From assembly GCA_036172665.1 (NCBI GenBank), contig CM069871.1, forward strand, positions 58,340,713 through 58,404,712: a stretch of 64,000 bases of DNA. The letters are read 5' to 3'. Position 1 is the first letter of the stretch. Every line of letters starts with the position of its first letter. Shown piece by piece: positions 20,861 to 32,294 of the stretch. The notes beneath the pieces were generated by a model. The model saw only the letters and a list, made by a program, of their open reading frames with translations. It was not told the DNA's origin and ran no database searches. The translations under genes and the position numbers were made by a program. Source of the DNA: Prosopocoilus inquinatus. Its lineage: Eukaryota; Arthropoda; Insecta; Coleoptera; Lucanidae.

Positions 20861-22973
20861 ATATATATATATCACACGCAAGTAATAGCAAAAACAGATT
20901 TTAAAAATCTGCATTAGCAAAAACATTATCTATGGAATACGGAGTATTGGCTCACCCTGTATATGCACTAAAAATTAATTAAATAAAAACTATTAATTTA
21001 GTTTATTAACATAAAATACGAATTGTTTTGAAAAATCTTAAATTGATCAAGGAATTTGAATTATTTCACTAAAATCATATTATTCATATATTTTTGCTAA
21101 TACCGCATTCTTTTAAATTATAAATCCTTTTTAAGGAAATTTAAAAAAGTTTTAGTTTTTCTAGAGATTTCTAGGCAAATAGAATTGTATAAAATACGTC
21201 TTTCCTCTTGTCAACTCAATCCATGGACACACTGCTTAAGACATTTTCATATTTACTCATTCAAAGCCGAATCAAGAGCGAATTTTGAAGAAATCTTACA
21301 AAGTAGCAAAAAGTAGCACTTGGTTGGACAAAATTATTTTAAAATAAACTACTAACTACAATTACATAACTCGCAAAAACATCTGATTTGATCTCTTTTT
21401 TATTTCTTGTCTTTGAAAGTTTAAAATGCAGATATTTAATATACTTCTATTTGAATTTAAAAAAAATATATAAATACATCTTCAGATCCGACTGATCATA
21501 AATGGAATTATATAAGAAAAAGTAAAGTAACAAAATTTCACCAAACTTACCCAATAAAACCTTCTAAAATATTGTCAGACTTATGTTTAATTTATTACAT
21601 TTTCAATCACGTTTGATACCTGAAATGTTCATGCGTGATTTGACAGCGCTACAGAAGCGTAAATAAAAGAAAAGGTTGCGAAACAAATAAAACAAATATG
21701 GAAGAACATTAATAAAAATATTTTTTTTTATTCTGTTTATTCAAATGTTTCAATTTTTTTCATTTTGTTGCGCTAGAATTCCATTCTGGACCACTGTGCA
21801 CCGTCTTTTTTAATACCAGTACAGCTTTTAACAAAGAGTGAGTTTGCGACCTCTATACAAAGAAAATATACGAGATTTATTGCCGAGCGACATAAAAATA
21901 TTAATGAGATCGACTTCAAAATAGATTTGACGAGCGTCGCTTGGTGCAATATTAAGTAGATTTATACATTTAATAAAATTTATGCTTAATTGCCCTAGAA
22001 TGTTGCAGCTTCAATTATTAACAATTCAAGGACTGCTTGATGAACTTTTCATTTCATTTGAACAAACAATAAGTCCAAAGCACACATATGGCAAATGTGG
22101 TTTACGTCATAGGTTCAATTTACTATGCATCTGATGGTATAATGCAAGCTGTCATTACTCACAGTAAAAGTTAAATAAACCGATCTCACGAAATGTTTTC
22201 GAAGAGAAAACTTCGAGAGAGACTCGTAAATCTGAATATTTTGATGAACACGTTTAATTACAGTATTTTAAATTTACGGTAATGATAACGTAAAAGTCTT
22301 CGAAATTACTGGCTCCGAATGTCTTAAATCAGCAGTTTGAATATTTAACGAACTTACCTTGGTCCGACTGTTAATTTAAACTCCGAATAACACTTCTAAA
22401 ATACGGGAAAAGTTTTCCTAAGAACATCCAATTAGCCACCGGAATAATGTCTGTAATTTTGAAAGAGTAGCGGCGGTGGCGATGGCAGCGCTCGGCGAGC
22501 TCCCCTCGAACTAGGTTACAGATATTTCGTGTAAACTTGCAGACTAAACGTTGCTTACGTGGTTTGCAAATAAGTACAGATTAATTATATTAATGATTAC
22601 TAATAATTTATTAAACGGAAAATTTTTGAAACAATGTGTTTATAGCCTAAAAAACTATTACTATGACAGGGATTGTTAAACACGCCTGTATTTATTCTAA
22701 ATAATTTCTTTTTATTTCCAATTTTAGAAATCGCGCGATTTCTCAAAAAAAAACCGAATTCATTTAACCATAAGGTTAACAATAACATATAAAATAGCGA
22801 CACCTTACTATCGCTTTTTGACCTAACATTGCAGTAGGATAGACAAATTGAAGCGGGATTTGCTCCTAATGAGTCCCCCATGCAAGGCGGCCATGCTTGC
22901 TGTCAAAGCATAATGAAAGATTTTAGAAAAATTTTTTGCAAATCGTTTTTGATTGCAGTGAGAACCTCGAGCA

Positions 22974-23022
22974 GCCTCTGGACAGCTGTTTCAGCCCTGC
23001 TTGGGGCTTCTTCAGCAGAAAC
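22974..23022 (-). ncRNA. Hammerhead ribozyme motif, family 2 (intact)
   Basis: This has the same layout as at 6580-6628. On the minus strand, CTGAAGA is the complement of 23009-23015. Stem II is AGCCC/GGGCT. GAAA is the complement of 22989-22992. The CAGCTG stem III is at 22983-22988, then UC. A 7-bp stem I forms between the complements of 23016-23022 and 22974-22980. The cut is predicted between plus-strand 22981 and 22980. Confidence 0.7.
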
Positions 23023-23135
23023 ATAGCTCGACATTCCCACCGCAGCCCAAAAACGACTTGCCCAATTTATTCGCAATTGCTATGTAAGAGTGATGAACAT
23101 ATAAAATAGCGACACCTTACTATCGCTTTTTGACC

Positions 23136-23177
23136 TTGAAGAAGCCCCAAGCAGGGCTGAAACAGCTGTCCAGAGGC
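23136..23177 (+). ncRNA. Truncated inverted hammerhead copy
   Basis: The plus-strand copy begins at TTGAAGA, so the first core C is lost at the junction and the 5' stem I strand is absent. Stem II (AGCCC/GGGCT), GAAAC and the CAGCTGTC segment are intact. It cannot form a complete ribozyme and marks the foldback junction of the 446-bp element. Confidence 0.6.
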
Positions 23178-24311
23178 TGCTCGAGGTTCTCACTGCAATC
23201 AAAAACGATTTGCAAAAAATTTTTCTAAAAAAGTTAACAATAACAATTTATAAATAAAATAAAATAATTTTATGTTACAATTTTTTGCTGCAGTTTCTAA
23301 TGAATTCAAAATGAGTATAATATGTACATAAATCTCTATATATATAAAATGTATTGCCCTCTGGCAAAATACCTGCTCGGAATCAATAATCCAGTGTCAG
23401 AGAAAATGACGTAACAACGTGGGCACAGCCGTATGTACTCCCATGTCCAATTAAAATGATACTTCTCTGCAATTGAAGGCTCTTTCAGCAACTGAGAGAG
23501 CATGACCGTTTTAAATGCTTGCTGGTGCATGTTCATACGCTTAAAAGTGTCTGATATGACAATCCAAAAATAGTTGGTGTAAATTCGATTTACTGTTTCA
23601 TTTTGTTCCGAACCTTAAAGAAATTGTTGAAACTCTTGAAGACTGTAACAGACAATTATCTACCAAAATGTCAGATTATAATAATCCAACAAATTAATAA
23701 GGAAGTTTTACGAACACTATGAAGGGTTTTGTCCTGTTGATATTAAATTATCTGTGTATAATTGCGGACAGAAAATTTCGGACACCATTGCCACTCCATC
23801 AACATAGTAATGTGAACTAGACTTTAGGAACACTTAACTTCATTTTTGTATTAAATGCGTATCGCATGCGATTCAGTGGCAGATCGTTTTTATCGGTCTC
23901 AATGTTCTCTTGAAGGGTCAAATAGTACCACTTTAGACAATAATTTGCTACTACCTATTGTAATTAGTTACCTCCTGATTAATTAACGGAAACGGTGGCA
24001 AGTTAGCGCTTAGAGAGATTATTAGATTAATTGCAAGGGCGCCGGTGAGGAGTGACACCCCATCTGGTTTCTACGCCACTGCAGAACCGCCTCCAAAGGT
24101 TCACAGCGTGCGCCAAAAGTCGGAAAATTTCCAGGAGAAATGTAGACGTACTTAGAGCGTGTATTAATGCACAAGAATTCAAAACTCAAAGCACAAAAAA
24201 ACTGTAGACCGTTGGCCACTAAAACCTAACATAAAATATCGATAGCAACTAGAACTAGAAACGTTAAAGTCCCTAAGAAACGTCACCAAGCAGCGCCATC
24301 ACACGTGGAGA

Positions 24312-24608
24312 AGTCGTACTTCTGTTGCATCACGGTTACCAACTGTCGTATTCGGCAGACCTCGGAAAAGCACGCTGCTTCGATATGTTGTTTTTTGTGT
24401 TGTCGTTACGTAATTCAAACTGTTTACGTCTTCGGTATTAAGATTTTTCCCGAAGAACATGCCGTACTTGTGTTGGGTCACGGTTACCAACTGTCGTGTT
24501 CGGTAGACCTCGGAAAAGCACGCTGCCTCGATACGTTGCTTTTTTGTGTTGTCGTTACGTATTTCAAACTGTTTACATCCTTGGTATTAAGATTTTTCCC
24601 GAAGAACG
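24312..24608 (+). repeat. 148-bp tandem dimer
   Basis: Two units of 148 bp lie in a row, about 93 percent alike by eye. Each contains cacggttaccaactgtcgt, agacctcggaaaagcacgct, tgtgttgtcgttacgta and attaagatttttcccgaaga. The 103-codon ORF at 24305-24616 simply reads through both copies and shows no domain. This looks like a satellite-type fragment. Confidence 0.7.
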
Positions 24609-24874
24609 TAGGGTAGCAATAAAGCGAAAAAAGTAAAGGTACAGAAGAAGCTTCTGTTAAAACAAATAAATCAAGTCTGAGTCACACTAGCCTTGCCACA
24701 TAATTACCTCTTGTTCAATACAAATGGCTAATTGCTCGGAAAGATCTGTATCCACCAAATTGAATATCACTCAAGGCGTCGGAAACTCCAGTACCACTGT
24801 TTTTAATCAGAATTTTGCATCAACCATGCAACAATTCACGAGAAGCTCACGTAAACGTGTGATTCCCGATTTCT

Positions 24875-24988
24875 TCACCTCCTGATAAATTTATCCGCCA
24901 GGTATGATCCTTGGAAACCATTGTATCGATAATAGTTTCCTAGGATACTACCTGACAGATAAAATTATCCGTAGGTGAAGAAATCGGG
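24875..24988. repeat. 114-bp near-perfect palindrome (hairpin)
   Basis: It begins CCCGATTTCTTCACCT and ends AGGTGAAGAAATCGGG. The arms remain complementary inward through gataa-tttatc, caggta-gatcct-ggaaac and the centre tatcgataata. A transcript would fold into one hairpin of about 50 bp. It could be a very small MITE or a hairpin RNA source; nothing else identifies it. Confidence 0.55.
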
Positions 24989-26204
24989 CATTATTCGTGC
25001 AAAGTTGACACGCCAAGTGAAACATAGGACGTAGGGAAGACGCTGGAAGCGAATTGCAAACGGCACAAAATGGCGACCAATTAGAACACAGCAACAGGAT
25101 CCTCTAGAACCAATTAAAGACTATGATACTCAAACGACGTTAAGCAAGGAAGCAATGTTACCACCTACATCAGCAAATCTATACCACTCGTGGTTGATGA
25201 AAGTAACCAAACATTACAAATTATAATTATAATATTATTCAGATATGATAAATACGACAATCTATGCCTGACAGAAAAGAAACTTCAAATTTTAATTTTT
25301 AAACGTCAGTCAAAATGACAACAGATGTTGGTTGCGGGTTGGTTTACGTCAACAAAGATTTCTCATTCTTACGCCAGTCAGATACTAGCGATGTACGAAA
25401 TTTTCTGTCCTCAACTTTACTACTAAAGGAATTTTCTTCAAGAATAATGACAATTCTGTAAAATAAATTGTCAGCAGTTTACAAAAAGAGAAGGTGTATT
25501 CAAACAACCATTTCTCAGAAATTGAAATTTTTTCCGGTTTTTTGCTGATCTAATTTGTAACTAATAAATCTACTTTTAAGTTTTTCGTAATTTTAAGTTA
25601 CCTACTATAGGTTATACGAGGGTGACTCGATTTAAGTATAAATTGGTTCGCTTATTAATGTAATTAATGTTAAGGTCACTAAATCAATACACTTACGTGT
25701 TCCCATTCCCATTCGAATTTTATTGTGTAACAAAGATAACATATACAAATGTCACAAAAGTAACAAGGAAATCAACACTTTTAGGGAATTTTGTTTACTA
25801 CAATGCGATGGTAGTAGTTTACGGTCGACTGTCTAGTCAAGAAAGTATTAGGTTATATTATTCTACGCAGCAATAGTAAGTTGCCATTTGAGAAACGTCA
25901 CTTTGATCAACAAACTTTCGACTTTTTTTTAATCCAATCCCTAGATGAGTTTATTGTGCGACAAAGATGGGTAGAAAAAACCACTAATATCGGTCCCTGA
26001 ACACGAAATGTATCGATTTAGAACCTGAATTATGGTAGGGCGCTAGCGACATCTGTGGAAGTGGTCATGAAGCTTCTTACTATGAATGAACATCTGCAGT
26101 TGCGAGTCGTTCTGAGAATAACTCATTGTTCCATAGTTATTTGAACACAAGCGTTTCAAAAATGGATAAAATTGGAATTGACACACCAGAAAACATTGGG
26201 AAAA

Positions 26205-26510
26205 TATATAATATGGTTTCGAAGAAAATTAGGAGACACTATAGACCGGACCTGAAAAAGGCACAATGCATATTATCTATTGGGAAAGTGTTGGTATCGG
26301 TGTTTTAGAACGCGACGGAAATTGTCCTGATTGATTATCCCAGAGGGAAAAAAATCATCACTGGCGAATAAACTTGGATTCTTTTGGACAGATTGAAGAA
26401 AACGATTGCTGAGAAACGTTCCGGGCGAGACACCAGCCTATTCAAGTCTTGGCTATAAACAAAAATGAAGGCTTTGAACAGCTTCAAACTGGCATAAAAG
26501 TTAGTACGTA
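26205..26510 (+). pseudogene. mariner transposase fragment
   Basis: The reading RHYRPDLKKAQCILSIGKVL then VSVF, NATEIVLIDYPRGKKIITGE and LLDRLKKTIAEKRSGRDTS follows the middle of a mariner transposase, around the second catalytic region. In the family the text runs like KVMASVFWDAKGIIFIDYLEKGKTI. Here a stop replaces the Trp after VSVF and further stops follow. Both ends of the element are lost. It differs from the mariner family at 31, 40 and 61 kb. Confidence 0.6.
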
Positions 26511-26519
26511 AGTCTTGAG

Positions 26520-29450
26520 ATGTAACATTTAAAGAATCTATTAGTTTTTGAACATTCGATATAATTATTCATTGATAAAGTAAATGTATTTAAAATTTAA
26601 TGTACACGAAGCTATAATATGGCTACAATATTTATTTACCATGGCTGCATGCACTAATGAAGAATTGATTGATATGCTCTTAAATTACTGAGTATGTCAA
26701 AAAGCAGCAGTGACAACCGTTTCGTCACAGTGATTGCCCGGAGAAGTACATTTGGAATTTATTCGTAACACGGTGCCAGAATTGCTTAACGTGCGGGATT
26801 TCTTAAGATTGCGGCTTGGAAATCGGTAAACAGGACACGGCAGATCTCTAGTTTGGTCGCCCCGCTGCGATGTTCCGATGTCAGAGAAAATCAATGCGTT
26901 TAATAATTAAGGATTAATTAACAAGGATGTTGATGCAACTCAGACTTCATGGTTTACGGGGACACATGAAAAATTTAGTGGATAAGGACGATTGAGGAAC
27001 TTCACTTCCGCCTATCATTACAAGAAAGTCAATTCGAGCATCAGTTATAAAAACCATAAGTTACATCACGTGCCATTCAGTTTTAATTGACGCAGTGATC
27101 GATAGGGTTTCTAAAACATTGCCACCCTCCTTTGCAGATCAGCAAGCGTGGTGCTAAGGAAAATAACTTGCAGTACCGCCGGCAGCTATAGTGGTGGCGA
27201 GTGTGGGTATTAGTTAAACGCGAAAACAAATGAGCGCCACCTAATCTTAACCGGAGATGAGGAGAGGGACAAAGGAAAAGGAAATGACTCAATTTATGCA
27301 ACAACTTTAATATTGTCTAAATGTCAACACCTACGTTGCCTTGTGTATGGTGGGCTTAACGCCTCAAAAGTGTATGCGCGCGCCTTAAAATGCTGATACA
27401 ACTCCTGAGGAAAGAGTTTCCGTCTACTGGCACCTCGTCAAAACCGACATGTAGCCGTAACCAGAGGATTCCTTCTCGAGGTTCCTCCCGAAAACGTTAC
27501 CCCAAATGGGCGAGGCCAAACGCCTTCAGGTGGTGGAGGGAACGCATAGCGACTGAACCGCTGGAAGCACGACATATGGTAATAAGGGCAGAAACTAGCC
27601 CTACTCTTGAAATCTGAAGAATAAAGGGTTCGCACGGATTGAAAGTAGTCTGACGGGATATGAAACCAATGGAGTCTAAGTAGAGGAGGGATAGACTAAT
27701 CGTATGACAGCTCAAAGGTCCAGGCCAGCTAAATAATCCATCGTATGCAAAAGGAATGCCGTCTAATCTCAACGTCAGCATCCTAAAAATAAATGCTGAC
27801 AATCGTTTGCGAAAGGTCAAATGTCTGCAAGGTCAAATGTCTGCAGATGTGTAAACAAAACCAAGATGATTGATAGTTCGCCTTCGCGGTACCTTTGATG
27901 TGGCGAAATTAAGTAGTCAACCAGAATTCTTGACTTTAAAACCTTTCGCCCTGTGTTTACTTAGGTTGGCTTCTAAATGATTTACTGCTTATACTGAGCG
28001 AGTTACACTCTCCATCTTACCCGCGTCATCCAGTTTTCGACCAAAACGTCTACGTATTTTTTTTTGTCGAACGCTTGGTCATGTTTCTTCTTCAGTGTTG
28101 TCTGTTATGGTCGAAGTCGCTTGTATTTGTGGCAAATCTTTCTGTTAGACGAATGGCAGCCATAACTTCCTCCCGACTTCGCGCGTTTATTCAGCCCACG
28201 TTTCAGTGTGAAATTCTCTCTGGTCTGGGGAACAAGTCGTTGTGTGTTGCACATGCCGATGCCTTTAGTAGTTGTTTAACTTGTTTTTAATCGACGTAAT
28301 CATCTTTCACCTCTAAGCGAATTGTTTTTCTTCGCTTGAGAAACACTTCTTCAAGGTCAGTCGTTCTGTACTATTTTTGAAACTGGCTTGGTGAGTTCTT
28401 TTTTCCAAATCTTACTTAAAAAATTTGTTGCCCTTGTAGACAAGTCGTATCCCGATTACGACAGCACTTACCCTACCCGTTCTGATAAACCTCTGGGTAC
28501 CAAACAGTCGTAAGGAAGTCTGTCTACTCGAAGTGAAATTTTGAACACTTTTCAAGCCTCGTGTTTCCTTCAGAAAGCTAGTGTCGTATTCTGAAGGCAA
28601 CTTTCGAAGAAGTTTCGGGATCGATTTATCGACTACTACCATAGGTGCTGTTGTGATGGTAACCGTTTATACCTTTTTTTTCTTCGTCACTCCGATTGAT
28701 CTACGCTACTTATCTACGGACTCGTCTTACACGATACTTTTTTGTTTTTTTTAACTGACTTGCAATTTTGGTTGCCTAGTTTATGCCTCACGTTGCGTTA
28801 GACAAATTAATTCAATTATTACATTTTTTTTTTATTGAAGTCAATACTTAATTTTTGCTCGTTAATATTTGTCAATAGTAATTACACTATTTTTGTTAAG
28901 GTTTGAGTCGATTCAATTACTAGAGATTATTTTTTTTTGTTACGTGGGTTATTGTGAGACGACAGGAAACTTTCAACCATACAAACCTTTTTGTATTTTG
29001 AAATATTTAAGATAATTGGATGAAATACGAACCTAACTTGAACGTTAACGCTCTATTTATTGCTATTTATCTATTGCTATTATTGTTTTTTTTTTCTGTA
29101 ATTGAATTGTTGTTTTGGATACTTTCCGCCTTTGTTAAAGCTGGGGTTAATTTTGGGTTGGAATTGTATTTGATACCGTGGTTTGTATCCTCCAGTTGGC
29201 GTCTCCCGGTCTTTTGTTTTTCAAATATACAATTTTTTTGTGGATTTTCTTCTTTTACCCCACACCCTCTCCGAGTCTAGAAAGCTGCCGTTGGTATTAC
29301 GCCGTGTCCCTCGGTAAACGACAACAAGTCAACTAAGGGAAATTCCGTCTACGCAGGTAAGAACTGCCCTGCCTCATTCTATGTACACATGTTACCGGTT
29401 GTTTAGCGATTTGATATAACAACCCACCGTGCTGAAACAGTAACGTTGTA
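26520..29450. other. Unassigned intronic stretch
   Basis: Higher GC than the surroundings in parts (27100-28650), with short ORFs on both strands but no recognised domain. A 17-bp tandem word (gcaaggtcaaatgtct) occurs twice at 27818-27850. The stretch 28650-29270 is T-rich. I cannot assign it; old LTR-retrotransposon sequence is possible given the primer-binding-site-like run just downstream. Confidence 0.3.
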
Positions 29451-29453
29451 ACA

Positions 29454-29470
29454 ATTTGGCGCCCAATGTC
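29454..29470 (+). other. Possible LTR-element primer binding site
   Basis: The run tgtaaca, then atttggcgcccaatgtc, looks like the end of an LTR (ending CA) followed by a TGGCGCCCAA-type tRNA primer site, as in many Ty3/gypsy and BEL elements. No gag or pol follows; 29471-30715 shows no coding similarity. Only a fragment would remain. Confidence 0.25.
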
Positions 29471-30715
29471 ATAAGACAACATACGCGGTTAGCCACATCC
29501 AGTTTTACAAAAACTTTACGAGCGCATGCCAATAGTCATTGGTGCTATTCAAACGGTCTCCATTTGGAATTCACAAGAGGTTGATTTTTCAAATGTCCCT
29601 GATTAATTTATTTCTTGCAATGTCGTACTTGTGAGGCCTTAATAAATACGCTCCCACTTATTCTGAATCATCCTGTGTAGAACATTCATTAATAATAAAT
29701 ATGTTAAGAAAATCTAATCCAATAAAAGTGAACGACTCCTACGGATATTTTGCGTTATATTAGTTTTGTAAAACCAGCTTTTGTATATTGTACTGGTCAA
29801 TCTCATTGAAGATTAAAATCGTTATTTTTCTTTGCGCCCGATGATACTCAATTAGATGTTTCAAATATCCAACGTATAGCTCCATATACCTATTATTATT
29901 ATATATATTTTTTTTCAAATATTCTTCCATGTACTGGTGAATGTGGATAACTGTAATTTTAAATATAATATAAAATAATAAATAAATTAAAATATTTAAA
30001 CACATACAAAATGCATTTTGTGAATGATTCAATTCATCAATGGTTATGTTATGTAAGTGTGACTAATTAATAATGCACCCTCGACCATTCAATTTGGAAG
30101 CCCAAAAAATTTTAACGGCCAATCCCCCGGCTGCCATTAAAACTGCGCTCTCCAAAATACAGGCACTGTAATTAAGAATTTCATTACGATGTCGTACCCT
30201 TTTTAAGTTTAATTAATTTACTTTCGAATAAGTGGCCCTTAATTTTTCACCTAATTCCGCCCCGCGCGTTGTTGACTCGTTCGATTAATTGATTTTCTAG
30301 TGTTCCGTTATGAATTTTATTAATTGACGTGAAATTTTAATTTCGACGCTCCACCGCCCGCGCCTCTCTTCGATTCCATATATTTATTTAAAAGCAGGTC
30401 TGGAAAATTTATTCGTATACATAATTTAAAAGGTCAAAATTTACAGTTGGTTTAACTTATGTCGTATTGCCTCTCGGAAAATAAAATACAACATTGTTCA
30501 TTTCCTTGATTGAACGGTCTCCGGGTACATACACAGGGCGGGTTGTTTTTCAAATAAATTCGGTTTACATTATGAGGATATCTTGTTTGTCAATGCGATT
30601 GTGTACACTTTGTTTTCGTAAGCAATTAATTGTTTTCACGCTTAAGCAAACAGATTAATCCTAATTGATTGGAAGGGTGGTGGGGCATTACAGTGTAGTG
30701 ATTTTTATTTGGCAG

Positions 30716-30850
30716 GATTTCGCGGAGCGAGGGGACGAGAATAGCCTGATTATGGAGAGGATACTCATATTAATACGAAACGTTTTGTATGTGCCTGCCG
30801 ACCCGGATTCTGAAAAGCGACCCGATAATGACGCCAGCGTTCACGATCAG
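30716..30850 (+). CDS. timeout: timeout internal exon b
   Basis: This exon has 45 whole codons between acceptor ttatttggcag (ending 30715) and donor gtaatt at 30851. It follows exon a directly in protein space: LEI joins DFAERGDENS. It carries the family-typical run IMERILILIRNVLYVPADP and then DNDASVHDQ. Human TIMELESS has IERILLLVRNILHVPAD and DDDASAHDQ at the same place. The near-identity across insects and vertebrates makes the call firm. The intron before it is 21.4 kb and full of transposons. Confidence 0.95.
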
Positions 30851-31015
30851 GTAATTGTGTGAAAGATAATAATGAATGGATTTGATTATATAGGCATGGC
30901 ATAAACTACAAAATAAGGCTTGCTTATACTGATATTCACAAAATTTTACTAACTACTATTATTCTGAAAGAGTCCCAATACATAGAGGTTGTGCCACTAT
31001 TATTTGGTTATTATA

Positions 31016-32294
31016 CGTGGGCTGCTGGAAAAGTTTCTGGAAACGGTATGAAAAAATGCATATGAAATTTGGTAAACGGTATCATTGTTTTTCGAAGTAT
31101 TCGCCTTTGACGTCAATACACTTTTGCATACGCTCGAACCAATTTCTAAAGCACGTTTTCCACTCTAAAGATGGTACCTCAGAAACCAGTGTCCGGAATG
31201 TTTCAACCGCTGCTTCAGCCGACGAAAATCGCTCAACACGCATTTTATTTTTGATATTTGGGAACAAAAAGAAATCATTAGGTGATAAATCAGGTAAATA
31301 TGGACAATGAGTCATTAATTCAACATTTTTGTTGGACAAAAAATCAACTGTTTGACGGGCTGAGTGAGAGCTGGCGTTGTCATGATGGAGAATAATTCGT
31401 CGATTTCGATTGTTTCTTCTTATTTGATCGATGACTTCTGGCAAACAAATTGTAGTATACCAATCAGCATTCACGGTTTTTCGATCCTCTAAAGCCACGG
31501 TTGCTACATGTCCAGTTAAATCAAAGAAACAAGCAATCATTTGCTTCACAGCACTGCGTGAACGGACAACTTTTGTTGGTTTTGGTTCATTTTGAAATAC
31601 CCAAACGGTAGATTGTTGTTTACTTTCTGGCTCGTACGAATAGATCCACGTTTCGTCACCAGTAACGATGTTATAAACTAAATTTGAACGACCTCCATTG
31701 AATTTCTTGAGCATTTCTTCGCACCATTTGACACGACCCTGCTTTTGCGCTTCTGTTAAATTGTGTGGGATCCAACGACTGCAAAGCTTTCGTACGTTCA
31801 AATGATCATGCAAAATCTGGGGTATTGCTTTCATGTGAATGCGTAAGGATGCTTGAATCTCACGGTATGTCACATGTCGATCTCGCTCCAGCATTTCACG
31901 CACATCTGCATTAATGGCAACAACAGATGTTGATGGACGACCTTCACGAAATTCGTCACTGAGAGAAGTACGTCCACGCTGGAATTCTGCAAACCAATTA
32001 TAAACACTGCTGTTTGATGGTGCTTCATCTCCAAAAGCCAAATGAAGCCGATCGAGGCATTGTTTCGGCGTTATACCACATTTGAAATCGTAAAAAAGTC
32101 ATGGCACGAAAATTTTTACGCAAGATTTCCATGTTTACACAAAATTACTTTTTCTCAAATGCTGTACAAACAAAACTAGTTCTCTTGGATAGGAACTGTC
32201 AATAGAAAAACGTCAAATTTTTCAAATATGACAGTTGATAAATGTTAACAATTCTAGACATACTAGATTCCAGAAAATCTTTCAGCAGCCCACG
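31016..32294 (-). mobile_element. mariner element copy 1 (1279 bp)
   Basis: Terminal inverted repeats CGTGGGCTGCTGGAAAAGTT and the complement of ttttcagcagcccacg-type sequence are flanked by TA (31014-31015 and 32295-32296). The length is typical of mariner. This copy carries the longest transposase ORF of the three copies in the window. It sits in timeout intron b-c, opposite to the gene. Confidence 0.92.
31082..32041 (-). CDS. mariner transposase (N terminus frameshifted)
   Basis: This 319-codon ORF encodes a DDD transposase that cuts and pastes the element at TA sites. The helix-turn-helix half holds SVYNWFAEFQRGRTSLSDEF, VTYREIQASL and CSRWIPHNLTEAQKQGR. The catalytic half has VTGDETWIYSYEPE (first D), RIILHHDNASSHSARQ (second D) and LPDLSPNDFFLFP (third D). 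The second and third Asp are separated by 34 residues, the DD34D signature of true mariners. About 30 N-terminal residues found in copy 2 (MEISRENCRAKIFYDFKCG) are out of frame here because of a one-base insertion near 32095, so the ATG used lies inside the family protein. Confidence 0.92.
   Translation of the reverse strand: MAFGDEAPSNSSVYNWFAEFQRGRTSLSDEFREGRPSTSVVAINADVREMLERDRHVTYREIQASLRIHMKAIPQILHDHLNVRKLCSRWIPHNLTEAQKQGRVKWCEEMLKKFNGGRSNLVYNIVTGDETWIYSYEPESKQQSTVWVFQNEPKPTKVVRSRSAVKQMIACFFDLTGHVATVALEDRKTVNADWYTTICLPEVIDQIRRNNRNRRIILHHDNASSHSARQTVDFLSNKNVELMTHCPYLPDLSPNDFFLFPNIKNKMRVERFSSAEAAVETFRTLVSEVPSLEWKTCFRNWFERMQKCIDVKGEYFEKQ

Larger units (their letters stand above)
19309..21803. 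repeat. Inverted terminal-like repeats bounding 2.5 kb
   Basis: The word agtggtccagaatggaattt followed by tagcgcgacaaaat (19312-19346) recurs inverted at 21763-21800 with few differences, preceded by CA(A/C). This resembles the ends of a hAT-type DNA transposon. No matching 8-bp target duplication is visible and no transposase ORF is present. The interior contains the palindrome at 19476-20303 and the small inverted repeats at 20470-20860. Confidence 0.45.
22787..23232 (-). mobile_element. Compact 446-bp hammerhead element with 12-bp target duplication
   Basis: The element is bounded by perfect 12-bp direct repeats GTTAACAATAAC (22775-22786 and 23233-23244). Segment A (37 bp, starting ATATAAAATAGCGACACC) occurs twice, at 22787-22823 and 23099-23135. 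The period is therefore 312 bp, and the insert holds slightly more than one turn of a 312-bp unit with a minus-strand HHR (22974-23022). From 23136 to 23232 it continues with an inverted copy of the HHR region. The HHR-sense strand is minus, so the foldback lies at its 5' end, as at 6528-6908. There is no ORF. Confidence 0.78.
9360..30715 (+). other. timeout intron a-b (21.4 kb)
   Basis: This intron lies between two exons that are adjacent in the protein. It contains a non-LTR retrotransposon with two nested DNA elements, several foldback elements, a compact hammerhead-ribozyme element, a tandem dimer and a mariner remnant. Parts without a recognised feature: 9360-9929 (AT-rich, nothing seen), 18791-19300 (nothing), 21804-22774 (nothing except a GC-rich patch near 22460-22520), 23245-24311 (nothing) and 26520-29450 (no coding similarity recognised). 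Confidence 0.9.

Noticed and set aside
22460..22520. GC-rich patch as an internal promoter or CpG-like region
   Set aside because: No first exon or transcription start motif could be identified next to it.
23136..23177. Third functional family-2 ribozyme
   Set aside because: The first core base and one stem I strand are missing at the inversion junction.
24305..24616. 103-codon ORF
   Set aside because: Reads through the two 148-bp tandem units; repeat-driven, no domain.
27497..27820. 107-codon minus-strand ORF in the GC-richer stretch
   Set aside because: No recognisable domain and overlapping ORFs on the other strand; not supported.
31017..31310. Plus-strand ORF over a mariner (also 40337-40684 and 61607-61855)
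   Set aside because: Antisense shadow of the transposase, shared by the three copies only because the elements are homologous.
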